64,000 nucleotides of DNA from Salinimicrobium sp963739625. GTDB taxonomy: Bacteria; Bacteroidota; Bacteroidia; Flavobacteriales; Flavobacteriaceae. Shown here one piece after another: positions 42,385-49,444 of the stretch. The stretch is from positions 1 through 64,000 of the forward strand of contig CAVUAU010000012.1 of the NCBI GenBank assembly GCA_963739625.1, given 5' to 3'. The notes under the pieces are model-generated. The model made no database searches and was not told the DNA's origin. It saw nothing but the letters and a program-made list of their open reading frames with translations. The translations under genes and the position numbers were made by a program. The first letter of the stretch is position 1. Every line of letters begins with the position of its first letter.

Positions 42385-43124
42385 ACCGCCGGCTGATTTA
42401 GGTATTGGGATTTATCGAGGTAATTCTCGTTGTTACCGTATATAAACAGGCAGGATTTACCTTTTATAGTATTGATGATCTCTTTTGAAAGTTTAGTGGG
42501 AACTGCAGGACAGCCGTAGCTTCTTCCTAATCTCCCCCTGCTTTTGATAAAGCCTTCAGTCGCGTAATCGGCTCCATGAATAACTACATACCTGCTTCTG
42601 GCGTTGCTGTTAAAGCCTTTTTCCATTCCGTCGATGAAAAGGGAAAGCCCATTCTTTCCGTAGTAAGTTTCAGCAGTAACATAGAAACCTAGAGAGCTTT
42701 GATGAGAATTTGAGGTGTTGGAGAATTTAGTCGCCATATTGCCGCCTGTTCCCTGCCCATGCGCTACATAAGTGTTGAAAAGAACTTTTTTGGTATCCAT
42801 ATCAAGGATCCACATTCTCTTTTCTGTAGATGGAAGACTGAAGTCAACAATGGTAAGCAACTTGTTTTGTATCTTATTTTGTGCAGCCAGCTTATTGTAA
42901 CCGGTCATCCCTCTCAAAAATGCTGATTCTGATGGCATTGTAGTGTTCAATTCAGAAAAATCATTATAGAGTTTGGAAATTTTTTCTTCGGCGGTAAGAG
43001 GAACTTCAGAAACTTTTACGGCCACAGGTGCAGGCGCGGCAGAAGATTTAGCAGTTAAATTATTGGTAGTAAAAGCAAAAGAGGCAGTTAAAAAAGCTGC
43101 CATGATCAGCATTTTGTTTATCAT
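42381..43124 (-). CDS. Murein L,D-transpeptidase catalytic domain family protein (YkuD_2 type)
   Basis: A 247-residue exported protein. A signal peptide covers about residues 1-25 (MINKMLIMAAFLTASFAFTTNN), then an Ala/Pro-rich linker and the catalytic domain with VDFSLPSTEKRMWILDMDTKKVLFNTYVAHGQGTG, YVVIHGADYAT and GRSYGCPAVP, where the Cys of YGCPAV is the probable nucleophile. This is the DUF4453/YkuD_2 relative of L,D-transpeptidases common in Bacteroidota. It is convergent with a second, unrelated-type L,D-transpeptidase. Enzyme activity is inferred from the motif only. Confidence 0.88.
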   Translation of the reverse strand: MINKMLIMAAFLTASFAFTTNNLTAKSSAAPAPVAVKVSEVPLTAEEKISKLYNDFSELNTTMPSESAFLRGMTGYNKLAAQNKIQNKLLTIVDFSLPSTEKRMWILDMDTKKVLFNTYVAHGQGTGGNMATKFSNTSNSHQSSLGFYVTAETYYGKNGLSLFIDGMEKGFNSNARSRYVVIHGADYATEGFIKSRGRLGRSYGCPAVPTKLSKEIINTIKGKSCLFIYGNNENYLDKSQYLNQPAV

Positions 43125-43395
43125 ATTGTTTTGTTAAATTGTTAGTTGCCTAATATGTTTCAAAGGTCATACCAAAAAGAGGAAACCGCTCAGTAATTAA
43201 ATAATAATGAAGGTTTTAACACTCTAAACCCTGAGAACAATAACTTCAAAAATGCAAAAATATTGCCTTTGCGAGAAAGGAATTTTGTTAAAGTATTTAA
43301 GAGACCTCTTCAGCGAATTTTCTAAACAGATTGCAAGTCTCCCGCTGCCTTACAACGCCTGAGATTTCTTATCTTTACGCAAATGAATTTATAGC

Positions 43396-44913
43396 ATGAA
43401 TAAGAAAGTTATCCTTATGATCCTGGACGGCTGGGGCATCAATGAAGATGCAAAGGTCTCGGCTGTAGCACAGGCAAATACTCCTTTTTTAGACAGTCTC
43501 TTCAAGAGATTTCCGCATACCACCTTAAGAACAGATGGCATGAACGTTGGCCTGCCCGAGGGGCAAATGGGCAACAGCGAAGTTGGGCACATGAACCTGG
43601 GAGCGGGCCGTGTGGTTTACCAGGACCTTGCCAAGATCAATTTGGCTGTTGAAAACAACACCCTGGGAAAAGAGCCCGTACTGGAGCAGGCTTTCCAATA
43701 TGCCAAAGAAAATAACAAACCCGTGCATTTCATGGGGCTGGTAAGTGATGGAGGAGTCCATTCGCACATCAAGCATCTTGAAGGACTTTTGACCGCTGCC
43801 GAAGATTTTGGCATAAGCGAAAAGTACGTTCATGCTTTTACCGATGGCCGTGATGTAGACCCATACTCGGGAAAAGGTTTTATTGATGAATTGCAGCAGC
43901 ACCTGGAAAAGACCAATGGGAAACTGGCATCTATTATTGGACGTTACTACTCAATGGACCGCGATAAACGCTGGCAGCGTACCAAACTGGCTTACGATCT
44001 TATCGTCCACGGAAAAGGGGAAAAAACAACAGATCCTCTGGCGGCCATTCAAAAAAGCTACGACAACGAGGTCACCGATGAATTTATCAAACCTATTGTA
44101 ATAACAAATGACAATGGGGAGCCTGTTGCTACCCTGAAGGAAGATGAGGTGGTGATCTTTTTCAACTTTAGGACAGACCGTGGAAGACAACTTACCGAAG
44201 TGCTTTCACAACAGGATTTTCCTGAACAGGACATGAAAAAATTGCCATTGTACTTTGTTACAATGACCCGTTACGACGAAACATATAAAAATATACACGT
44301 TGTTTTCAGCAAAGAAGACATCAAACTAACATTAGGCGAGGTATTGGAAAAAGCCGGGAAAACCCAGATAAGAATTGCCGAAACCGAGAAATATCCTCAC
44401 GTGACCTTTTTCTTCTCTGGCGGAAGGGAAAAACCTTTTAAAGGAGAGAGGCGCATCATGATCAATTCTCCCAAGGTTGCGACCTATGACCTGCAGCCGG
44501 AGATGAGTGCATATGAAGTGACCGATGCTATCGTGCCTGAGATCAATAAAAAATCTGCAGACTTTGTTTGCCTCAACTTTGCAAACCCCGATATGGTTGG
44601 CCACACCGGAGTTTTCGAGGCAGCCGTCAAAGCAGTGGAAACAGTCGACGCCTGCGCCAAAAGAGTTATCGAGGCTGCCGAAGACAATGGCTATTCTGTA
44701 CTGGTCATCGCCGACCACGGAAACAGTGAAACCATGATCAATGCCGACGGCAGTGTAAACACGGCTCACACTACTAATCCGGTACCGTTCATTCTTGTGG
44801 ATAAGGACGTAAAAGAGCTGCAACCGGGTAAACTTGGTGATATCGCACCAACTATTTTAAAACTTATGGGCATTGAACAACCCGATGTAATGACGCAAAA
44901 ACCACTTTTTTAA
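43396..44913 (+). CDS. gpmI: 2,3-bisphosphoglycerate-independent phosphoglycerate mutase
   Basis: Glycolytic enzyme, a two-manganese alkaline-phosphatase-type mutase of 505 residues that interconverts 3- and 2-phosphoglycerate. The first metal site is LMILDGWGINED, the catalytic Ser lies in QMGNSEVGHMNLGAGRVVYQ, the DGRDVDPYSG loop binds substrate, and the second metal site is VIADHGNSETM with the closing THTTNPVPF-type motif AHTTNPVPFILV. Complete and typical. The thioredoxin-like gene starts on its stop codon (TAATGA overlap). Confidence 0.97.
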   Translation: MNKKVILMILDGWGINEDAKVSAVAQANTPFLDSLFKRFPHTTLRTDGMNVGLPEGQMGNSEVGHMNLGAGRVVYQDLAKINLAVENNTLGKEPVLEQAFQYAKENNKPVHFMGLVSDGGVHSHIKHLEGLLTAAEDFGISEKYVHAFTDGRDVDPYSGKGFIDELQQHLEKTNGKLASIIGRYYSMDRDKRWQRTKLAYDLIVHGKGEKTTDPLAAIQKSYDNEVTDEFIKPIVITNDNGEPVATLKEDEVVIFFNFRTDRGRQLTEVLSQQDFPEQDMKKLPLYFVTMTRYDETYKNIHVVFSKEDIKLTLGEVLEKAGKTQIRIAETEKYPHVTFFFSGGREKPFKGERRIMINSPKVATYDLQPEMSAYEVTDAIVPEINKKSADFVCLNFANPDMVGHTGVFEAAVKAVETVDACAKRVIEAAEDNGYSVLVIADHGNSETMINADGSVNTAHTTNPVPFILVDKDVKELQPGKLGDIAPTILKLMGIEQPDVMTQKPLF

Positions 44914-45453
44914 TGAAAACTATCATCAGTATTTTACTTTTCGCCTCCTTCTTTTATTCCGGAAGCACATCGCAAACAAAAGGTTACACAAAACAAATCT
45001 GAAGCCGTTGCCCAACAAGGAATCCTGGTTGGAAAGATCACTAAAGAAGATCTGCAGCAGGCACCTTATTCTGCCTGGTTCGACCCTATGTACGAGGCTT
45101 ACAAACCTTCACAGGAGACTCTGGAGATCATCAAGAACAACATTAATGACTATAAGATCAAGGTTTTTATGGGAACCTGGTGTGGCGACAGCAAAAGAGA
45201 GGTGCCAAAGCTCTATAAGCTGCTCGACCAGAGCGGCTACAACATGAATAATATTGAGATGCAGGCCGTAAAACACGATAAGACCTTACCCGACGATCTT
45301 CAAAAAGAATATGGAGTACATCATGTGCCAACCATCATCTTCTATAAGGACGGCAAAGAGGTCAACAGGTTCGTGGAGTATCCTCAGGAAAATTTTGAGG
45401 AGGATATTGCCAAAATAGTTTCAGGCAGGGAATATCAGGATTCTTATCAATAA
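44913..45453 (+). CDS. Thioredoxin-like protein with one active-site Cys, interrupted by one frameshift
   Basis: An exported thioredoxin-fold protein. The ATG at 44913 overlaps the gpmI stop and begins a signal peptide (MKTIISILLFASFFYSGSTSQ); the frame then hits TGA at 45000 because of one extra base, best placed in the AAAA run at 44990-44993. Joined, it continues SEAVAQQGILVGKITKEDL... into the thioredoxin domain with VFMGTWCGDSKREVPKLYKLL, HHVPTIIFYKDGKEV (cis-Pro) and ends at 45453. Only the first Cys of the usual CxxC is present (WCGDSK), so a simple disulfide reductase is unlikely; such WCGDS proteins may be peroxiredoxin-like or have lost redox function. Confidence 0.8.
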
Positions 45454-45461
45454 GAAGGTGT

Positions 45462-45478
45462 CAAAAAGGGCATTTTTC
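45462..45478. repeat. Variant copy of the dispersed palindrome
   Basis: CAAAAAGGGCATTTTTC with GGTGT before it, 8 bp behind the thioredoxin stop and 11 bp upstream of a -7 box. Confidence 0.55.
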
Positions 45479-45489
45479 GTTATTCTTAT

Positions 45490-45497
45490 TATTTTTG
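45490..45497 (+). promoter_or_regulatory. Promoter -7 box (TATTTTTG) four bases before an ATG
   Basis: Exact TAnnTTTG match. Only CCCT separates it from the HAD gene ATG at 45502, predicting a leaderless message. The dispersed palindrome lies where the -33 region would be. Confidence 0.55.
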
Positions 45498-45501
45498 CCC
45501 T

Positions 45502-45903
45502 ATGCCCAAATTGTTAACCATAGCCGTAGACTTTGACGGGACGCTTGTTGAAAACAGGTATCCCGAAATAGGAAAACCCATGATGTTTGCCTTTGAAACA
45601 CTGCAAAAGTTGCAGGACGAGGGCCATCAGATCATTCTATGGACCTACCGCAGCGGGATCAAACTCCAGGAGGCGGTTGAGTTTTGTGAAGAGAGAGGAA
45701 TAAGATTTTACGCGGTGAACAAAAGTTATCCTGAGGAGGAATACGAGGAGCACTTAAGCCGTAAGATTCTGGCCGATTTTTTTATTGATGACAGGAACAT
45801 TAATGGATTACCTCCCTGGGGAGAAATTTACCATCAATTGACCAGTCACCCAAAGACAGAGCTCTTCCCGAAAAAGAAGAAAGGGCTCTTCAAATTTTTT
45901 TAG
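45502..45903 (+). CDS. HAD-superfamily hydrolase, BT0820-type
   Basis: A 133-residue cytoplasmic HAD protein. Motif I with the nucleophile Asp is IAVDFDGTLVENR, motif II is HQIILWTYRSG, and the C-terminal acidic motif is ADFFIDDRNING. This short cap-less group (BT0820-like, distantly similar to polynucleotide 5'-phosphatases) is common in Bacteroidota; the substrate is unknown. The metalloprotease gene map follows after one base, so they share a transcript. Confidence 0.85.
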   Translation: MPKLLTIAVDFDGTLVENRYPEIGKPMMFAFETLQKLQDEGHQIILWTYRSGIKLQEAVEFCEERGIRFYAVNKSYPEEEYEEHLSRKILADFFIDDRNINGLPPWGEIYHQLTSHPKTELFPKKKKGLFKFF

Positions 45904-45904
45904 C

Positions 45905-46729
45905 ATGATTATACCAAAGACAAGAGAACAAATAGAATTGATGAGGGAGAGCGCTTTGATCGTTTCAAAGACGCTGGGAATGCTTGCTTCTGAAGTGAAA
46001 CCGGGAGTAACAACCCTGCAGCTCGACAAGATGGCCGAGGAATTTATTCGCGATCATGGAGCAGAACCGGGTTTCCTGGGAATGTACGATTTCCCGAACT
46101 CGCTATGTATGAGCCCCAATGCTCAGGTGGTTCACGGGATCCCGAATGACAAACCTTTAGAGGAAGGCGAAATAATCTCCATTGATTGCGGAGCCTTTAA
46201 AAACGGTTTTTACGGGGATCATGCCTATACTTTTCCTGTCGGAAAAATAGATGCCGAGACCGAAAAACTTCTGAAGGTGACTAAAGAATCTCTCTATATC
46301 GGAATTAGGGAGTTCAAGATCGGAAACCGTGTTGGAGATGTAGGTTTTGCAATTCAGCAGTATGCCGAAAAACATGGTTTTGGAGTGGTTCGCGAACTGG
46401 TGGGTCACGGCCTGGGAGAAAAAATGCACGAGGATCCAGAAATGCCCAACTACGGAAAAAGAGGCCGTGGCAAGAAGTTCATCGAAGGAATGGTGGTCGC
46501 GATCGAACCTATGATCAACGCAGGTACGCACCGTATCAAACAGCTGAAGGACGGCTGGACCATTTTGACCGCAGATAACAAACCAAGCGCCCACTTTGAG
46601 CATGACGTGGCTTTGATCAATGGAAAACCCGAATTGCTTTCAACTTTCAGCTACATATATGAAGCCCTGGGCATAGAAAGCAATGAAGAGGACGAATTCA
46701 GGGCAGAAAGCCTCAACCTGAATGACTAA
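45905..46729 (+). CDS. map: Methionine aminopeptidase, type I
   Basis: Removes the starter Met from new proteins; a two-metal enzyme. 274 residues. Metal ligands are in IISIDCGAFKNGFYGDHAYTF (two Asp), VGHGLGEKMHEDP (His), MVVAIEPMIN (Glu) and HFEHDVALIN (Glu). The sequence begins MIIPKTREQIELMRESALIVS, the expected N-terminal helix. Length exceeds E. coli Map slightly because of a 25-residue acidic tail. It starts one base after the HAD gene. Confidence 0.95.
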   Translation: MIIPKTREQIELMRESALIVSKTLGMLASEVKPGVTTLQLDKMAEEFIRDHGAEPGFLGMYDFPNSLCMSPNAQVVHGIPNDKPLEEGEIISIDCGAFKNGFYGDHAYTFPVGKIDAETEKLLKVTKESLYIGIREFKIGNRVGDVGFAIQQYAEKHGFGVVRELVGHGLGEKMHEDPEMPNYGKRGRGKKFIEGMVVAIEPMINAGTHRIKQLKDGWTILTADNKPSAHFEHDVALINGKPELLSTFSYIYEALGIESNEEDEFRAESLNLND

Positions 46730-46749
46730 AGCTTCTACAGAAGAGGCTT

Positions 46750-46766
46750 TAAAAAGGTCATTTTTG
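46750..46766. repeat. Variant copy of the dispersed palindrome
   Basis: TAAAAAGGTCATTTTTG, 21 bp behind the map stop and 35 bp before the methyltransferase ATG. Confidence 0.5.
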
Positions 46767-46801
46767 AGGGCGAACATGGAAGCTCAAGCAAACCGCAGGC
46801 A

Positions 46802-47576
46802 ATGATCAAAAAAAGCTTCAAATTCGTTCTCAACCGGGTGCCCCGCCCTTTGCTAATCAGGCTTAGCTACCTGGCGCGACCGTTCTTACTATTAGCGCTG
46901 CGCGGAAAAAGATACACAGATCCAATTGACGGCAAGAGCTTCAGGAAATTCCTGCCTTACGGCTATGAGCAGCAGCGGGAAAATGTACTTTCCCCTTCTA
47001 CCCTTTCTCTTGAGCGCCACCGGTTGTTGTGGCTTTACCTGAAGGATCATACCAACTTCTTTACGAAACCGCATAAGGTACTGCATTTCGCCCCGGAACA
47101 GGCCTTTTACAAGCGCTTCCGGAAGATGCAGAACCTCGACTACACCACCACTGATCTTGAATCTCCTTTAGCAGATGTTAAAGCAGATATTTGTAACCTG
47201 CCGTTCAAAGACAACAGCTTTGATTTCATTCTGTGTAATCACGTGCTGGAACATATTCCCGATGATGAAAAAGCGATGACAAGAACTTTACCGCATTTCA
47301 GACCCGGGAGGAACTGCAATTTTGCAAATCCCGCAGGATCTGAAAAGGGAAAAAACATTCGAAGACGATACTATCACCGATCCCAAAGAGCGGGCAAAGA
47401 TCTTTGGCCAGTATGACCATGTAAGGGTGTATGGCAGAGATTTTTTTAACAAGCTAAGAAGCATAGGGTTTAAAGTCGACGAAGTAGATCTCACTTCAAA
47501 AATGGAACAGCCTCTAGTGGAGAAATTCAGACTGGCGAAAGGCGAAATAATTCCTGTGGCGAGGAAAAGCTTTTAG
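46802..47576 (+). CDS. Class I SAM-dependent methyltransferase, interrupted by one frameshift
   Basis: About 257 residues when joined. A basic N-terminal region (1-80) precedes a methyltransferase core with VLHFAPEQAFYKRF (SAM-binding loop), TTTDLESPLADVKADICNLPF and FDFILCNHVLEHIPDDEKAM. The frame breaks after KAMT: with one A fewer at 47281-47282, the reading continues ELYRISDPGGTAILQIPQDLKREKTF and ends at 47576 (VARKSF). The joined sequence matches the usual class I core, so the extra base looks like an error. Substrate unknown; the extended N-terminus suggests a lineage-specific target. Confidence 0.85.
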
Positions 47577-47993
47577 CTTTTGCCGTTGGCCATTGGCTTT
47601 TTCAGCGGGAGACAATTGCATTTCGGAAATATCAAATTACTTCCTAATTTTTAAAATCTTCAAATCAACCAATTTTCTGGTCAAAATCTTCCGTACCTAC
47701 GGCACCTTTTTAATTTTCGTCCTCTTTTTGCTGTTGAGCTTCGTCCCTACGGGACTCTTTAAATTTCGAGTTCACGATTTAAAATTCAAGATTAACATCT
47801 ACCTCATTTCAAGACTATAAATCATCTAATCTTCAAATTAAGATTGTCTCTGCGGAAATCTGTGCGACCGGCGGGAAAGGATTTTGGAGTTAAAATTTAT
47901 ACAGGGGCTTCACCTACATCATATTCAAATCGTCAAATTTTCAAATTAAAATTCTCTCCTCTTTCCTCTTTTTTCTCTCCTCTCTCTGAAACA
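47577..47993. other. 417-bp gene-free gap with degenerate short repeats
   Basis: AT-rich, with no credible gene. It contains repeat-like words: TGCCGTTGGCCATTGGC (47581-47597), two similar hairpins CCGTACCTACGG (47690-47701) and GTCCCTACGGGAC (47744-47756), several ATCTTCAAAT/TCAAATTTTCAAATT words, and CTGCGGAAATCTGTGCGACC (47851-47870). Similar words are scattered between genes in other Bacteroidota genomes. A pyrimidine-rich stretch (47952-47985) comes just before the apbE stop. Confidence 0.6.
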
Positions 47994-48996
47994 TTAAAGA
48001 TCCACAAGCACCTCTTTAAAACCTTCAGTAGCGAATTTTCCCATACTGCCGTCTTCTTTGGCGTAGATAAGGAATGCATCCACATGCTCCAGTTTCTCAA
48101 GCAACTCTTTTGAGGCTTCCAGTCCCATTGCCATAAAGGTAGTGGCATAAGCATCGGCTAAGGCGCAGTTCTCGGCGAGTACAGAAGCACTTAAGACATC
48201 GCTTTTTTCGGCCTTTCCGGTTAAGGGGATTAACCGTGTGAACATACATCTTTCCGGTTTCGGAGTCAACTCTGTTTTTGCGGTAATTTCCGGAAGTTGC
48301 CATTGCTCTGTCCAGCAGTTTTACTCCCGCGGTTAAAGTGCGCTCAGTTTCGGTTTGTTCAGGGTCATCGATTCCAACCAGCCATTCTGCATCTTTTTCG
48401 GGATTGCGGCCTTTTGCCAGCAGCTCCCCTCCTATTTCTACGAGATAGTTTTCCACATTTCTGCAGTCCAAATAATGCCCAACAAGATCAACGGTATAAC
48501 CTTTCGCAATGGCATTAAAGTCGAGGTATACTTCGGGTGCGGATTTTTCCACTACTCCTTCCGAAGAAATTTTGACCTTATCAATTCCCACATATTGCAT
48601 CAGGGAATCTAAAGTTGCACTGTCAACCTCTTTCAGCGGCTTTTCAGGTCCGAAGCCATAGAAATTCACAAGATTACCAACCGTAGGATCAAAGTAGCCG
48701 CCGCTTTCGTGGTTCACCTGTTCAGAAAGAAGAAATACATTTCTAAAAAGGGTATCCACCTTTACATTTTCGCCACGGTTGAGCCTGGAAATATCTGAGG
48801 CTTCCCTGTAGGTGCTCATCGATTGATTCACCCTCTCAAAAATGGAATCCAAAGCTGTATCCAGCTCGAGATCACCTTCAGAAAAGTATGTGATGTGATA
48901 AGTAGTCCCCAGAGCTTCACCGGCAACAGTTTTAGAGGTTTCTCCTTCCGAAGCACATGAAAAGAGCGTAAATGAAAGATAAAAAGCAGGAGAAAA
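47994..48996 (-). CDS. apbE: FAD:protein FMN transferase (ApbE), interrupted, start unclear
   Basis: Periplasmic lipoprotein that attaches FMN by phosphoester to Thr of NqrB, NqrC and similar proteins. The main frame has LGTTYHITYFS, SMSTYREASDISRLNRG, SGGYFDPTVGNLVNFYG, YLDFNAIAKGYTVDLVG and ENYLVEIGGELLAKGRNP. It breaks after HTVNPL: one base fewer in the TT at 48221-48222 restores TGKAEKSDVLSASVLAENCALADAYAT and the end at 47994. At the N-terminus the lipoprotein signal (FSPAFYLSFTLFSCASEG) follows directly on the TAG stop of the upstream gene and has no start codon in frame. A second frame change near 48955-48985 to the ATG at 49031 (MLSTITGYRRSSFLLLFIF) would give one. Setting beside nqr genes supports the role. 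Confidence 0.85.
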
Positions 48997-49353
48997 CTAG
49001 ATCTCCTGTAGCCCGTTATAGTTGACAACATAATCTTCGGAAGAGTTTACCGGTAGTTCATAATCTTTAGAATTGGCCAGCCCCACACCTGCATAATAGG
49101 TGATCGCATCAAACTTTTGCGCATGCTGCTTAATAGTCTCCAGGAAGATCATATCTATCTCTTTGGGATCGTAGGGATATTCTATCGCTCTTACAATAAC
49201 AAAGTGGATCTTCTTGTTCTTAAGCACCACAAACTGCGGATCTTTCTTGAATTCGCTGTTCACCCCAAGAAATTCATACCCCTGTTCTTCGAGATCTTTT
49301 CCTACAATGTTCATCGCGAGATTGTGCAGTTCCTGTGAAGTAAGTTCGGCCAT
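48997..49353 (-). CDS. Uncharacterised 118-residue protein behind the nqr operon
   Basis: A soluble protein without signal peptide or membrane helix: ELTSQELHNLAMNIVGKDLEEQGYEFLGVNSEFKKDPQFVVLKNKKIHFVIVRAIEYP and IFLETIKQHAQKFDAITYYAGVGLANSKD are the most conserved-looking parts, giving an alpha/beta fold. Similar small genes next to nqr clusters in Bacteroidota are sometimes labelled NqrF-like, but it has no Fe-S or FAD motif. Its ATG lies four bases behind a TAACTTTG -7 box, predicting a leaderless message, and apbE follows without gap. A link to NQR assembly is an inference from position. Confidence 0.75.
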   Translation of the reverse strand: MAELTSQELHNLAMNIVGKDLEEQGYEFLGVNSEFKKDPQFVVLKNKKIHFVIVRAIEYPYDPKEIDMIFLETIKQHAQKFDAITYYAGVGLANSKDYELPVNSSEDYVVNYNGLQEI

Positions 49354-49357
49354 GGCA

Positions 49358-49365
49358 CAAAGTTA
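49358..49365 (-). promoter_or_regulatory. Promoter -7 box (TAACTTTG) four bases before an ATG
   Basis: Exact TAnnTTTG match on the minus strand, TGCC between it and the ATG at 49353. A TTG at 49384-49382 is 16 bases upstream, slightly close. Confidence 0.6.
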
Positions 49366-49391
49366 CATTTATTAAACCTTCCAAAAAAGGC

Positions 49392-49425
49392 AAAAAAAAC
49401 AGCCATCGTAGTGATGGCTGTTTTT
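49392..49425 (-). terminator. Rho-independent terminator of the nqr operon
   Basis: On the minus strand AAAAACAGCCATC pairs with GATGGCTGTTTTT around a 5-base loop, followed by a long T run. It closes nqrABCDEF about 20 bp behind nqrF and separates it from the small gene and apbE. Confidence 0.88.
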
Positions 49426-49444
49426 ATCATTTTTGAGAGGTCTG

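Noticed and set aside
42900..42925. CTCAAAAATGCTG in the YkuD_2-type gene as a palindrome copy
   Set aside because: Only one arm matches; within a coding region this is too weak to list.
46729..46755. Weak hairpin behind map as a terminator
   Set aside because: The stem is short and interrupted and no T run follows it; the dispersed palindrome occupies the place.
47593..48113. Two open frames of 75 and 89 residues in the gap before apbE
   Set aside because: Low-complexity translations of AT- and pyrimidine-rich repeats; the second overlaps the conserved apbE C-terminus on the other strand.
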